Shown one piece after another: positions 52,985 through 62,829 of a stretch of DNA of 64,000 nucleotides (positions within the stretch are counted from its first letter, which is position 1; each line of letters opens with the position of its first letter). Under the pieces are notes generated by a model. It was not told where the DNA came from, made no database searches, and worked only from the letters and a program-made list of their open reading frames with translations. Position numbers and translations under genes: made by a program. The stretch is from Permianibacter aggregans (lineage in GTDB: Bacteria > Pseudomonadota > Gammaproteobacteria > Enterobacterales > Permianibacteraceae), in contig NZ_CP037953.1 of assembly GCF_009756665.1 (NCBI RefSeq), forward strand, positions 2,728,001 to 2,792,000, in the 5' to 3' direction.

Positions 52985-55900
52985 CGATTCACTTGCCAGC
53001 GTTCCGGCGTCTGGCCCGGTCGCCACGCATAGCAACGCTGTTGCAAAGGAAAATACAGAGCCAGCCGCAACGGTAAGGTTTCATGACGCCGTAATACGCT
53101 GGCGTAACGTTCCAACTGCAACTGATATTCACGTACGCGCTTGTTCAGCATGGCTTCCAGATCTTCATCACTGTGCAGCGTTTTATAATCGACAATCCAG
53201 CGCTCACCATCGGCAACAAAACTACGGTCGATAACATGCCGGCTCAGGAGCTCGCCTTCTTCACTGGTCAACGCCCATTCCTGACGACCTTGTTGCCGCA
53301 GCAACCACCGACCGGTTTCATCCTGTAGCGCATGGTGGAGCGCCGTTTGCACCCGTTCGACAGCCATCGCTAAATCCGTTTCGCTGATCTGCTGCCAGCG
53401 CAATTGTTTACGTAGCAACGCCGGTTCCGGTTTGTTATCGGTGCTGCCGACGCGTGACCATTGTTCCAGCCAACCGTGGGTGACGATACCGATGGCGCGG
53501 CTGAGCTCTGAGCCCAGCGTTTCGTCTTCCTGCTGTAACTGCAGCGCTTCACTGTCAATGGCGCTGATTGCCACGCTGCGCTGCTCGATGCGCGCCAGTC
53601 GCTGCATAGGTCTGTCGCTGATCACCGTGATCGCTTCCGGCTGCTCTTCGGGTATCTGCAATGCACCGGTAAATTCTTGGAAGCAATGCGGCATCAATGC
53701 TTGCAATAGGCTGCCACTGGCCGCTGTAAAACCGTTCTTGCTGTGCGAGAACGCACCTAACAAATGCACGCGTTTTTTCGCCCGTGTCAACGCGACATAG
53801 AGCAAGCGTCGGCTTTCATGAAGTGCTCGCTGTTGCTCCAGCTTTTTCAGCCAATCGGTGGCACCGGCATGTTCGTCGCGTGCGCCTTGAATGGCGCCAA
53901 CCAGCAGGCAATGGCCCTGCGCAATCGGCACCATTTCCCAGCGCAGCAGCGGCGTGTCATCGGCTCGGGTTTTGGCGCCCAGCCGTGGCAGAATCACGCA
54001 ATCAAATTCCAGCCCCTTGGATTTGTGCATGGTCATCAGTTTGATCGCGGCGCCACCAACCGGTTGCGCGTAGAGTTTGTCGAGCTGGCGATCGATTTCT
54101 GCCAAGACATCATCGTGTTGTTCGTCGATCTGATCGAGCATCGCGAAAAACTGTTCGGCGACGATCAAGGATTCGGCATCCGCCGCTAATTCCGGCCCCT
54201 GCCATTGCATCCAGCAATGTTGTACTCGGGCGCGCAGGCGCAAACGGCCGCGAAATGTTTCTGCTTGTTGCAGTACAGCGCGCAGCCGTAACAAGCGCTG
54301 CTGTCCATCCTGACTCAAAGTGTGCAGTCGTACGTCATCGTTGATCAGCGAGCGCAGGGTGCGTTGTGGCACATCGGCGCATAGCGCATGCAAGTCGGTT
54401 AATGTCAGGCCACACCATGGTGCGCGCAGTACGCACAACCATGCCAATCGATCGGATGGATGTATCAAGGCCCGACTCAGCTGACGCAAATCTTCAATCA
54501 ATGGATGCTCGCGCAAGGCCTCCATTTCCACCGCTTCGAACGGTAAACCATGGCTACGCAGAGCACTGGCGATGGCGAACAGATGCTGACGGCTTCGACC
54601 GAGTACCGCGATCGATTGATCGCCATCGGTTAGCGCCTGCTGAATCAAACGAACGACGGTTTGCGCTTCGTGTTTCGGGTATTCCTTTGAATTGACGAAA
54701 CCATGGCATTGCACGGCGGCGTCAGCCAATGCCGGTTTGATCGCTTCAGCGCTGGCAAAGCGCACCGCGCCACGCAAACCATCGTCGCGATTGGCCAGCA
54801 AATCCGGGCCGAGCGCATTGACCCATTGCACCAGAGCGGCCTGACTGCGGAAATTGCTTTGCAGCGTCAAGGTATCGAGCGCTACTTCACCTAGCCCATC
54901 GCTTTGCAGCCGCAGAAACTCACCGACTTCGGCTTTGCGAAAGCGATAAATCGATTGCATGGGATCGCCAACCAGAAACGCCGTGCGGCCATCATCGTGT
55001 TGCCAACCGGCAGTCAATTTTTCCAATAGTTGGATCTGCTGACGGCTGGTGTCCTGACATTCATCAACGAGCAAATGCTGCACACGATAATCGAGTGCCA
55101 AAGCCAGATCGGTTGGAGCTTCCGGTTCGCCCAAGGCCTGTGAAGCGGCGGCGGCCATTTCGATAAAATCGACCTGGGCCTTTTCCCGGAACAATAGCTG
55201 CAGTTGGGCGTAAGCCAGTTGCAACACATCGATCAGATGAAAAACAAATTCGCGCTGCGACTCCAGTTGCGTCAGTGACGGTAACAGCAGGCAATCGGCT
55301 AGTATCGAAGCATCGTATTCGGCCAGTTGTTCGAGCAATTCGCTCATTTGTTGCTTTTGCCGTTTGGCTTCGCCATCACCGGTCGGAAAGCCACAATTCT
55401 TATCCAGGCGTTTGCGCCAGCTGCCAGCTGTGGTCAGTAGCCAATTCGCCAAGGTTTGCCATAGTGCCAAATCGCGGGCATCGGCTCTGAGTGGTTGTTG
55501 CCAGTGTTGCAGTGGTACCAACAGCTCGGCTTTATCCATCTTGCCGAGCTCCTGTAACGCGTATTCCGCGAGCGGCATCAATTGCTGCTGCAAATCGCGG
55601 TCGAACAATTTCGCGACCGGTCGTAATTGCTCCGACAAGAATTGCTGCCAGCGCGAATGCCATTCCGCATCGGCATCCGCCTGATGCAACAGGCCTATCA
55701 TTGGCAGCCACTGATCGCGTCTGGCCAGCATTTCGCTGAGCAGCTTGTGCGCCTTGTAGCCATCGTTATCCAGGTGCAACAGAAACGCCGCCAGACGCTC
55801 AGCAAAATGCTCTTCTTCAAGCGAGGCAAGCGTGCGTTGCGCGGCTTCGCGATACAGCGCGCTGGCGTCTTCCTGAATCGCTAGTGCGCCACCCATGCCG

Positions 55901-56313
55901 GACAGATAAGGGATTTGTCGAACCAGATAGCTGCACAGCGAATCGAAGGTTTGAATGCGCAAGCGGCCCGGCTGGGCCAGCAACTGCCATTGCTGAACCT
56001 TGTCACGCTGCAATACCTTCAAAGCCCGTTCCATGCTGTCGCGTTGATGCGGGTCTTCCGGCATCGCCATGTCGCCGCGCGCAATTGCATCAGCTTGAGT
56101 CAAACGTTGCAATACCCGCAGTCGCATTTCGGCAGCCGCTTTGCGGGTGAAGGTAATCGCCAGCACTTCTTCCGGTGACTCAACGACACTGAGCAGACTC
56201 AGTAAACGGTTGCTGAGCAATTCGGTTTTGCCGCTGCCCGCCGGTGCTTGCACGATAAAGCTCTGGCGAATATCAAGTGCTTGTTCGCGGGCTTTCTGAT
56301 CGATCAGTTTCAT
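52981..56313 (-). CDS. AddA-like UvrD-type helicase/nuclease
   Basis: A 1110-residue superfamily 1 helicase with a C-terminal nuclease. Walker A APAGSGKT stands near 23-30, the DEAD-type box LVDECQDTSRQQIQLL near 410-425, and motif V-like TMHKSKGLEFDCVILPRL near 775-790. The PD-(D/E)XK nuclease lies at the end (ERWIVDYKTLHSDEDLE near 1045-1060). It should unwind and resect broken DNA ends together with the AddB-like protein. The two genes overlap by four bases. True RecBCD is not seen here. The symbol addA is avoided because the protein belongs to a group shared by several repair helicases. Confidence 0.9.
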   Translation of the reverse strand: MKLIDQKAREQALDIRQSFIVQAPAGSGKTELLSNRLLSLLSVVESPEEVLAITFTRKAAAEMRLRVLQRLTQADAIARGDMAMPEDPHQRDSMERALKVLQRDKVQQWQLLAQPGRLRIQTFDSLCSYLVRQIPYLSGMGGALAIQEDASALYREAAQRTLASLEEEHFAERLAAFLLHLDNDGYKAHKLLSEMLARRDQWLPMIGLLHQADADAEWHSRWQQFLSEQLRPVAKLFDRDLQQQLMPLAEYALQELGKMDKAELLVPLQHWQQPLRADARDLALWQTLANWLLTTAGSWRKRLDKNCGFPTGDGEAKRQKQQMSELLEQLAEYDASILADCLLLPSLTQLESQREFVFHLIDVLQLAYAQLQLLFREKAQVDFIEMAAAASQALGEPEAPTDLALALDYRVQHLLVDECQDTSRQQIQLLEKLTAGWQHDDGRTAFLVGDPMQSIYRFRKAEVGEFLRLQSDGLGEVALDTLTLQSNFRSQAALVQWVNALGPDLLANRDDGLRGAVRFASAEAIKPALADAAVQCHGFVNSKEYPKHEAQTVVRLIQQALTDGDQSIAVLGRSRQHLFAIASALRSHGLPFEAVEMEALREHPLIEDLRQLSRALIHPSDRLAWLCVLRAPWCGLTLTDLHALCADVPQRTLRSLINDDVRLHTLSQDGQQRLLRLRAVLQQAETFRGRLRLRARVQHCWMQWQGPELAADAESLIVAEQFFAMLDQIDEQHDDVLAEIDRQLDKLYAQPVGGAAIKLMTMHKSKGLEFDCVILPRLGAKTRADDTPLLRWEMVPIAQGHCLLVGAIQGARDEHAGATDWLKKLEQQRALHESRRLLYVALTRAKKRVHLLGAFSHSKNGFTAASGSLLQALMPHCFQEFTGALQIPEEQPEAITVISDRPMQRLARIEQRSVAISAIDSEALQLQQEDETLGSELSRAIGIVTHGWLEQWSRVGSTDNKPEPALLRKQLRWQQISETDLAMAVERVQTALHHALQDETGRWLLRQQGRQEWALTSEEGELLSRHVIDRSFVADGERWIVDYKTLHSDEDLEAMLNKRVREYQLQLERYASVLRRHETLPLRLALYFPLQQRCYAWRPGQTPERWQVNR

Positions 56314-58979
56314 TCGTCTTCGCCCTCATCATCCACTGTGGCGTGCAGACGCAGAAATGGCGCTAGTGGATGCGCAGCGCTGGCTTTTTCGTCATAAGCG
56401 ATATTACGCGCTTCGCCTTGCAGAAATTCTTCGGCCAACGCACTCAGGGTTTGCTGCCAGTGCGTGCGCAAATCCGCGAAATCATACTCATCAAGCAGCG
56501 GGTCGCGACGAATCGCCGGCAAACCGCTGTCATCCTGCAAACCGATAAAACGGCATTCCTTCGCTCTTACCCGGGCCGCAACCAACGCGGCAATCGGCTC
56601 TTCGCGGGCCAATGCATACAGCATCAATTGCACATCGGTCGGGCGCTCGTCGAGCCAGTCCGGTGGCCGCCAACTGCGGCCGGTTTTGTAATCGATAATG
56701 CAGAGCCGGCCATCATCAAGTTGATCGATACGATCGACGCGCAGCTGCAATTCCAGCTCCGATAGTTTGACGCTGACGGGCGTTTCGTTGGCGACCAGAC
56801 GAAAACCATTGTTGCGCTGCTTTTCCAGCGCGATCCATTCCTGCACCAGCGCGCATAGCGCTTGATGTTCAAGCCGCTGCCAATGTGATGGCCAATCCTG
56901 CTGGCGAAAGCGCGCGCGCTGCTCCAGCGCCTGATGACAAACGGCAGCGATGCGGCGTTGCCATTCGGCATCAGCAAGTGTGTGCAATTCGCTACTGGAT
57001 TGCAGACTTTGCCAGAGCAGACTCAGGGCGATATGCACCAACTGGCCGCGTTCATTCGGCAGCAATTGTTCAGCCAGATTTTCGACGCGGCGGCCATGCA
57101 AACGAAACTGCACAAACGCCAGCTGCGGGTTCAGTGCTTGCGCGGACAACAGCGAGCTGTCCTTGCGCGGCAATAATTGCAAATCAACCGCCGGCACCGG
57201 CTCGTCACTGAGTGTTTCCAATGCCGCCGCTTCGATGGCTTTGGTTACCACTAAAAAAAGATTTTCCGCTGGTTGCTCCGGCCAGTGCTGTAAATACGGC
57301 GACATCCGCAATTCGGCATCACCTTCGTGTTGCGGACAACTGGCGATCACTGCGCGCGCGGCATGGCTGAGCCGTTGCAAGGTTTGCTCAACAAAAAACT
57401 GTTCGCGCTGATGACTGGCACGCGGCGCCTGCACGCGTTGTTGCCAGGCAAATGGCAGTAATGGATTCGGCCGCAGCGGTGCCGGCAATCGATCATCGCG
57501 GGCATCGAGCAACCAAATGGCATCGGCTTCGACACCAGCGGCTTCGAGCAAACCCATGACATGAATTTTCGCCGTGCCCGGTTGCTGGGCCTGGAACACC
57601 TGCGTCTGCACGCGCTTACGCAATTCTTGCACGGCCGTCGAAAAGCCAACCGGGTGCTCCGGCCAGCGCGCCAGCTGCAAATTTTGCAGCGCTTTAAAAA
57701 ATGCTTCCCGGCATTGGTATTCGACACTGGCGAGAGGCCGGCTGCCGGGCCACAGAAATAATTGCAAAAGCTGCTTTAACGGTTCGGCCCAGTCGCGCAT
57801 GGGCAGGCGTTTATGACGCAGCGACTGGCATTGCTCGAAGGCCTGCTGCCAGTGTTCAGCGGTTTGTGGGCAGCGACAAGGTGTTGGCGCATCACTCGCC
57901 AGCAGGCGCAAAAAACTGGCGCGGCGCAATTCACTCAAGCCCTGTTCGCGCCACCAAGCGTCGAACGCGGCGCGCTGATCGGCTTCGCTGGCAAAACCGA
58001 TATACGGACTCAGCATCAACGCGCTCCATTGACGCGTGATAATCGTTTCCTGACTTAGCGCGCTCAGCAAGCGCAGCGCATCGGCGACGATGGGGTAATC
58101 AGCAAGTGCCGCACCAAGTGAGATATTGATCAGCGATGAAGGTCGATCATCGAACTGCAATAGATGTTCAGGCTCCAATGCTTCACGCAAGGCCCGGATC
58201 AACGCCGTTTTGCGCGCGGCCAAATCGGTCGCGACAATCGCCAGTTTGGCGCTCGGTTGTTGCTGCAAGGTGGACTTTGCCCACGCGGCAATCACGCGAT
58301 GTTCGTCAGCGGCATCGGTTGCTGACACGCGCGCCAGTGTCGCGGTTGCCGTGTTTTCCTGCAGCGTGTCGACGCGGCCGCCCTGCTGTTCGATTTGTTC
58401 CAAAACCTGGCGCAGCCACGGTCGCAACTGATCAAAACCGGCCAGCACCAGATGCGTCGGTAAACGTTGTTGCCGTAATGCTTGCAACAGCATGGTTTGC
58501 CATTGCGCCGAGGTGCACCACTGGCGCTGTTTCAGCGCATCGAGCATGGCGCTTTGCCAGCGCAGAAAATGCTGAAATTCTTCGCTGACTGGCGCCACCG
58601 CTTGCTGATCCTGATATTCCAGCAACAGGCCATGTGCTTCGTGGGCCTGCTTGGCCAAATCGGCCGTCGACAGCAAGGGTTGATCGCGCTCGGCCTGATC
58701 GATGATGTCTTGCCAGAGGCGCACTGCTTCATCGTCATCGAGCACAATATCAGGCAGTGCTGCCACGTCGAACACGCCGCGATAAACCATTTGCCGGCCC
58801 TGTTCCGCCAGCCAGTGTTCGAACGTGGTCAGCGCAGGTGTATCCCAGACGCTGTCACCCTGCGCTCGGCGAAAACGGGCGTAGCGTTCTGACAAGGTTT
58901 TGACCAGTCGTTGATTGGCGACCAACACCAGCGGCGGTGAGTCGCTTTGCAGCGCTGAAAATAATTGTTCCGGCGTCAT
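56310..58979 (-). CDS. AddB-like PD-(D/E)XK nuclease/helicase-fold protein
   Basis: An 889-residue protein resembling AddB and the probable DNA-repair family TIGR03623. The N-terminus (LVLVANQRLVKTLSERYARFRR) aligns with the helicase fold but lacks a Walker A motif, so it is not an active ATPase. The C-terminal nuclease has VDRIDQLDDGRLCIIDYKTG near 762-781, with the conserved Asp and Lys. It lacks the iron-sulfur cysteine pattern of classic AddB as far as I can see. Partner of the AddA-like helicase. The start is uncertain: ATG 58979 is used, ATG 59009 is possible; neither has a clear ribosome site. Confidence 0.83.
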   Translation of the reverse strand: MTPEQLFSALQSDSPPLVLVANQRLVKTLSERYARFRRAQGDSVWDTPALTTFEHWLAEQGRQMVYRGVFDVAALPDIVLDDDEAVRLWQDIIDQAERDQPLLSTADLAKQAHEAHGLLLEYQDQQAVAPVSEEFQHFLRWQSAMLDALKQRQWCTSAQWQTMLLQALRQQRLPTHLVLAGFDQLRPWLRQVLEQIEQQGGRVDTLQENTATATLARVSATDAADEHRVIAAWAKSTLQQQPSAKLAIVATDLAARKTALIRALREALEPEHLLQFDDRPSSLINISLGAALADYPIVADALRLLSALSQETIITRQWSALMLSPYIGFASEADQRAAFDAWWREQGLSELRRASFLRLLASDAPTPCRCPQTAEHWQQAFEQCQSLRHKRLPMRDWAEPLKQLLQLFLWPGSRPLASVEYQCREAFFKALQNLQLARWPEHPVGFSTAVQELRKRVQTQVFQAQQPGTAKIHVMGLLEAAGVEADAIWLLDARDDRLPAPLRPNPLLPFAWQQRVQAPRASHQREQFFVEQTLQRLSHAARAVIASCPQHEGDAELRMSPYLQHWPEQPAENLFLVVTKAIEAAALETLSDEPVPAVDLQLLPRKDSSLLSAQALNPQLAFVQFRLHGRRVENLAEQLLPNERGQLVHIALSLLWQSLQSSSELHTLADAEWQRRIAAVCHQALEQRARFRQQDWPSHWQRLEHQALCALVQEWIALEKQRNNGFRLVANETPVSVKLSELELQLRVDRIDQLDDGRLCIIDYKTGRSWRPPDWLDERPTDVQLMLYALAREEPIAALVAARVRAKECRFIGLQDDSGLPAIRRDPLLDEYDFADLRTHWQQTLSALAEEFLQGEARNIAYDEKASAAHPLAPFLRLHATVDDEGEDE

Positions 58980-59153
58980 GAGGAATTCAATCGGGATGGA
59001 TGCCGCCATGCTAACGAATTGTTGGGGGCATGGTCAGCCCTCGATTTCCGCTCGTTCACTTGCGGTACATCAAACTGGTCATCAAGGACGCTCTGTACGA
59101 TGGCGCCAGTCAATCAAGTGGTCTTGTCAATCAGGTAGTAGGGGGTAACGAAG

Positions 59154-59531
59154 ATGAAATGCCCGAAATGTCATGCGCCGATGGAGTCGGTGTTGCACCA
59201 CGGTCAAACCGTGCATCGCTGCGGTGGTTGCCGTGGTCTGTGGTTTGGCGAAAACCAGCTGACGTTGCTGGCCAGCAAAAAGCACCGCCATATGCTCGAT
59301 ATCGGTGATGAAACCCTGGGCCAGGCATTCAATGATTGCCACGATTCTACTTGCCCAAGCTGCCAAACCACGCGTTTGCAGCGCCGCCCGGTCAGTGGTC
59401 AGGAATACCTAATGGTTGACGAGTGCCCGCAATGTCAGGGGCATTTTCTCGACGCCGGCGAATTCTTGCAGTATCAGCGTCCGGGCGTTTTCGGGCAACT
59501 GAAGGCAGCCTACGCTCGATTGGTGGCCTGA
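59154..59531 (+). CDS. Zinc-ribbon protein (zf-TFIIB type)
   Basis: A 125-residue protein with two zinc knuckle pairs: CPKCHAPM plus CGGCRGLWF at 3-32, and CPSCQTTRL plus CPQCQGHFLDAGEF at 67-105. The N-terminal half matches the zf-TFIIB family of small proteins of unknown function, here in two tandem copies. A ribosome site GGGG stands about nine bases upstream of the ATG. It lies on the opposite strand between the AddB-like gene and rsmD, and has its own promoter region of about 170 bases. Confidence 0.8.
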   Translation: MKCPKCHAPMESVLHHGQTVHRCGGCRGLWFGENQLTLLASKKHRHMLDIGDETLGQAFNDCHDSTCPSCQTTRLQRRPVSGQEYLMVDECPQCQGHFLDAGEFLQYQRPGVFGQLKAAYARLVA

Positions 59532-59547
59532 TAGTCAGCGCAACAAC

Positions 59548-60135
59548 TTATTTCATCTCTCCGGTTTGCCGGGCAAGTCCGTAGCGCACTTGTCCGGCTT
59601 CTTTTTGTCGGTGCCATTCCAGGCTTGCTGGCAGTAGTGGCCAATCGGTTTCGCGTTCCAGCTCCAGATAGATCAAGCCGTTTGGCTTCAGCAATTGCCG
59701 CTCGGCAATGATTGGCAGCGCTTTTTCCAGCCAGCGCTGATGAAACGGCGGGTCGAGAAATATGACATCGAATGCTGGTGTGACGGTGTTCAGCACTCGC
59801 AGCCCATCTTCCTGCAACAAGCGCACTTCGCTGGCATGCAAATGCTGTTGCTGGCTTTGCAATTGGCGAAAGGTCGGCGCATGGTTTTCGACCATGACGA
59901 CCTCGATGGCACCGCGCGATGCGGCCTCGAAGCCAAGCGCGCCAGAGCCGGCAAACAAATCCAGGCAGCGGGCGCCAGGCAATTCCGTTTGCAACCAACT
60001 GAACAAAGTTTCGCGGATGCGATCACCTGTCGGCCGAAGGCCCGGTGCGTCATGAAAAGCGATTTTCCGGCCGCGGTATTTGCCGGCAATGATGCGCAAT
60101 TCACTGAGCGAGCTGGAACGGGAGGCTTTGGCCAT
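59548..60135 (-). CDS. rsmD: 16S rRNA (guanine(966)-N(2))-methyltransferase
   Basis: A 195-residue methyltransferase that modifies G966 of 16S rRNA. It shows IIAGKYRGRKI and RPTGDRIRETLFSWL near 14-48, motif I CLDLFAGSGALGFEA near 56-70, and the catalytic motif FLDPPF near 124-129. The start at ATG 60135 gives the normal length; a longer frame to 60216 has no similarity. It is divergent from ftsY, the common arrangement in Gammaproteobacteria, and its start lies 114 bases from that of ftsY. Confidence 0.95.
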   Translation of the reverse strand: MAKASRSSSLSELRIIAGKYRGRKIAFHDAPGLRPTGDRIRETLFSWLQTELPGARCLDLFAGSGALGFEAASRGAIEVVMVENHAPTFRQLQSQQQHLHASEVRLLQEDGLRVLNTVTPAFDVIFLDPPFHQRWLEKALPIIAERQLLKPNGLIYLELERETDWPLLPASLEWHRQKEAGQVRYGLARQTGEMK

Positions 60136-60249
60136 GAGCGGTGCAATCGGCGGTGGGGTGACAAGGCGCAAAATGGTAGCATAGCGCCCCTTGCACCGAT
60201 GCCTTGACGTCCCCATTCAGGGGCCTGACCACGAACTGTATCCATCACG

Positions 60250-61272
60250 ATGACTGAACCGAAAAAAGGCCTGTTTGGCTGGCTGCGCCGCGCCCCGGAA
60301 ACTGAGCAGAACACCACTGAAACACCGGCGGAAAACGGCGGTTTCTTTGCCCGGCTGAAATCCGGCCTGAAACGCACCCGCTCCGGTCTTGGCGAAGGTT
60401 TGGCGACGCTTTTTCTCGGCAAGAAAAAAATCGATGAGGATTTGCTCGACGAACTGGAAACGCAGCTATTGATGGCGGATGTCGGTGTCGACACCACGCA
60501 AATGCTGCTGAAAGAAGTCACCGGTAAAGCTGAACGCAAAGAATTGGCCGATAGCGAAGCGCTTTATGATCATCTTGCCAAGCGTCTCGCCGAGATTCTG
60601 GAAAACGTCGAAAAACCGCTGCCAATCGAGCGCGAGAAAAAGCCATTTGTGTTGTTGGTGGTTGGCGTTAACGGCGTCGGCAAAACCACAACAATTGGCA
60701 AGCTCGCCCATTACTGGCAGCTGCAGGGCAAGAAAGTCATGCTGGCCGCTGGTGATACCTTCCGCGCCGCCGCCGTTGAACAATTACAGGTCTGGGGTGA
60801 GCGCAATAACGTCCCGGTCGTCGCACAAGGGCCGAACGCCGATTCGGCCGCCGTGCTTTACGACGCCTTGCAATCGGCGCAGGCCCGCAACATCGATATT
60901 CTGATCTGCGACACTGCTGGTCGCTTGCATACCAAACACAACCTGATGGATGAGCTGTCAAAAGTGGTGCGCGTGTTGAAACGCTTAGATCCAGATGCGC
61001 CACACGAGGTGCTATTGGTGCTAGACGCCGCCACCGGCCAGAACGCCCTGAACCAAGCCGAGCAATTCCATAAAGCCGTCAACTTAAGCGGTATCGCCCT
61101 GACCAAACTCGACGGCACTGCCAAAGGCGGCATCATCTTCGCACTGGCGCAGAAAATGAAACTGCCGATTCGCTTTATCGGTGTTGGCGAAGGCATTGAT
61201 GACTTACGGCCGTTTCATGCCCATGATTTTATTCGGGCGCTGTTTGCTCGCGATGAGTCAGAAAAAAGCTGA
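60250..61272 (+). CDS. ftsY: Signal recognition particle receptor FtsY
   Basis: A 340-residue GTPase that docks SRP-ribosome complexes at the membrane. The acidic N-terminal domain is short (about 1-40). The N domain follows (LKRTRSGLGEGLATLFLGKKKIDEDLLDELETQLLMADVG), then the G domain with GVNGVGKTTTIGKLA near 139-153, DTAGR near 221, TKLDGTAKGG near 282-291. It begins divergently from rsmD. No ftsE or ftsX follows; a strong terminator ends the transcript. Confidence 0.97.
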   Translation: MTEPKKGLFGWLRRAPETEQNTTETPAENGGFFARLKSGLKRTRSGLGEGLATLFLGKKKIDEDLLDELETQLLMADVGVDTTQMLLKEVTGKAERKELADSEALYDHLAKRLAEILENVEKPLPIEREKKPFVLLVVGVNGVGKTTTIGKLAHYWQLQGKKVMLAAGDTFRAAAVEQLQVWGERNNVPVVAQGPNADSAAVLYDALQSAQARNIDILICDTAGRLHTKHNLMDELSKVVRVLKRLDPDAPHEVLLVLDAATGQNALNQAEQFHKAVNLSGIALTKLDGTAKGGIIFALAQKMKLPIRFIGVGEGIDDLRPFHAHDFIRALFARDESEKS

Positions 61273-61312
61273 GGCCCGTGTTTAGCCGCAACGCTGAAAA
61301 TTAAGCGCAATA

Positions 61313-61341
61313 AAAAAAGCCCGCAATCCGCGGGCTTTTTT
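61313..61341. terminator. Bidirectional terminator between ftsY and rpmG
   Basis: AAAAAAGCCCGC and GCGGGCTTTTTT form a perfect 12-base stem around AATCC. T runs on both strands let it end ftsY and the rpmB-rpmG transcript. Confidence 0.92.
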
Positions 61342-61363
61342 GGAGGCGTTGGCAAAAGCACAA

Positions 61364-61519
61364 TTACTTGATTTTGGCTTCTTTGAACGTCACGTGCTTA
61401 CGAACAACCGGATCGTACTTTTTCAGTTCGAGCTTTTCCGGCATCGTGCGCTTGTTTTTGTCGGTGGTGTAGTAGTAACCAGTACCAGCCGTCGAAACGA
61501 GTTTGATCTTGTCACGCAT
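61364..61519 (-). CDS. rpmG: 50S ribosomal protein bL33
   Basis: A 51-residue ribosomal protein. The translation ([14 protein letters not shown], then [33 protein letters not shown]) is a full bL33. It lacks the paired cysteines, so it is the zinc-free form. AAAGGAG stands six bases upstream of the ATG. It follows rpmB by 18 bases, the usual rpmBG pair, and ends 22 bases before the shared terminator. Confidence 0.97.
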   Translation of the reverse strand: MRDKIKLVSTAGTGYYYTTDKNKRTMPEKLELKKYDPVVRKHVTFKEAKIK

Positions 61520-61537
61520 GGGACTCTACTCCTTTCC

Positions 61538-61774
61538 TTACACTTTCAAGCCGCGGGCGCGGAGATCGGCAAGCACGGCGTCGATGCCGTTCTTGTCAAT
61601 GATGCGCATGCCTTTCGAGGACAGACGCAGGCGGACGAATTTGTTTTCGCTTTCTACCCAGAAGCGGTGCCAATGCAGGTTTGGCAGGAAACGGCGACGG
61701 GTATGAATATTCGAGTGCGATACTTTGTTACCGGTGATCGTAGCTTTACCAGTAACCATGCAAACGCGGGACAT
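61538..61774 (-). CDS. rpmB: 50S ribosomal protein bL28
   Basis: A 78-residue ribosomal protein matching bL28: [21 protein letters not shown] at the start, [16 protein letters not shown] in the middle and [18 protein letters not shown] near the end. The start is ATG 61774, which follows processing-type spacing; the upstream ATG 61789 would add five residues unlike the family. A good promoter lies about 65 bases upstream. rpmG follows at 18 bases. Confidence 0.97.
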   Translation of the reverse strand: MSRVCMVTGKATITGNKVSHSNIHTRRRFLPNLHWHRFWVESENKFVRLRLSSKGMRIIDKNGIDAVLADLRARGLKV

Positions 61775-61838
61775 TGCTTTAGCCTCCACTACAAAAAAGA
61801 TACCTAAGCGCCATCCAAGGGCAGCTCAAGGGCGCGGG

Positions 61839-61867
61839 ATCATACTCGACCCATCCCGGCCACGCAA
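61839..61867 (-). promoter_or_regulatory. Sigma-70 promoter of rpmBG
   Basis: On the minus strand TTGCGT (61867-61862) and TATGAT (61844-61839) are 17 bases apart. Transcription would begin near 61832 and leave a 5' leader of about 58 bases. Confidence 0.65.
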
Positions 61868-62055
61868 GCAAAGGATCGGTCGAATTCTGATCAATATCGG
61901 TTAAATCGACGCTATCTGTCGCTCTTTTGGCGCCATTGCCAATGGCCTTCATTGCTTGCGTCGAGGCCAATAAACAGTAGCCAAGGCATTGATTTACAAA
62001 GGTTACCCTTGCTCATCTTTGCGGTGATTAGCTTGAATGGGCGCTCGCTAGTGCC

Positions 62056-62730
62056 CTAAAGTAGGCCGCGCTCGGCCAGAGAAACTGCCTGTTGGCGGGT
62101 AACAATAATATGGTCCAGCAGCCGGACATCGACTAGCGCCAGTGCTTCTTTCAAGGTCCGGGTCAGCAGTTCATCGGAGCTGGATGGTTCGGCCACGCCA
62201 GAAGGGTGGTTATGGCTACAGATAATCGCTGCCGCGTTCAGTGCCATCGCCCGTTGTACGATGACCCTTGGATGGACGCTGGCGCCATCGATCGTGCCCT
62301 GGAACAGCTTCTCCAACGCGATGACACGGTGTCGGGTATCGAGAAACAGCACCGCGAACACTTCATTCGGTTCACTGGCGAGCTCGGCCTGCAGATAACG
62401 CCGGGTTTGCTGTGGCGAAGTTAGCGCATCGCCTTTTTTCAGCTCGGCCATCAGACAGCGGCGGGAAAGCTCCAGTGCGGCGCTGAGCTGCGCTGATTTC
62501 GCCGGCCCCAAGCCCTTGATTTGTTGGATATCGCGCTGCTCACGTTTGAGCAGACCCGCCAAGCCGCCGGTATGGGCCAGCAATTCATGGCCAAGTTGAA
62601 TCGCGCTCTGGCCTTTGCGGCCGGTGCGCAGCAGGATGGCCAGTAACTCGGCATCGGACAGGCTCTGGGGGCCGTACTGAAGTAAGCGCTCACGTGGGCG
62701 CTCAGGCAACGGCAGATCAGCAACACGCAT
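62056..62730 (-). CDS. radC: RadC-family JAB1/MPN-domain protein
   Basis: A 224-residue protein with an N-terminal helix-hairpin-helix region (ERLLQYGPQSLSDAELLAILLRTG; IKGLGPAKSAQL near 70-81) and a C-terminal JAMM domain with metal motif SHNHPSGVAEPSSSD near 172-186. Despite its name, a repair role is not established for the family. GGAGG stands before the ATG. It is divergent from coaBC and upstream of the rpmBG genes, as in many Gammaproteobacteria. Confidence 0.95.
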   Translation of the reverse strand: MRVADLPLPERPRERLLQYGPQSLSDAELLAILLRTGRKGQSAIQLGHELLAHTGGLAGLLKREQRDIQQIKGLGPAKSAQLSAALELSRRCLMAELKKGDALTSPQQTRRYLQAELASEPNEVFAVLFLDTRHRVIALEKLFQGTIDGASVHPRVIVQRAMALNAAAIICSHNHPSGVAEPSSSDELLTRTLKEALALVDVRLLDHIIVTRQQAVSLAERGLL

Positions 62731-62829
62731 ACAGAATCCTCCATGATTTCTTCGTTGAAACGGCCCACTCCCGGGCCGCTTGGGCTATGATGCGCGCTCG
62801 TCCTTGTTCTGATCAAGCCTGTCTTCACT

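Noticed and set aside
61779-61970. A 63-residue minus-strand frame upstream of rpmB
   Set aside because: It overlaps the rpmB promoter and leader and has no similarity to a known protein.
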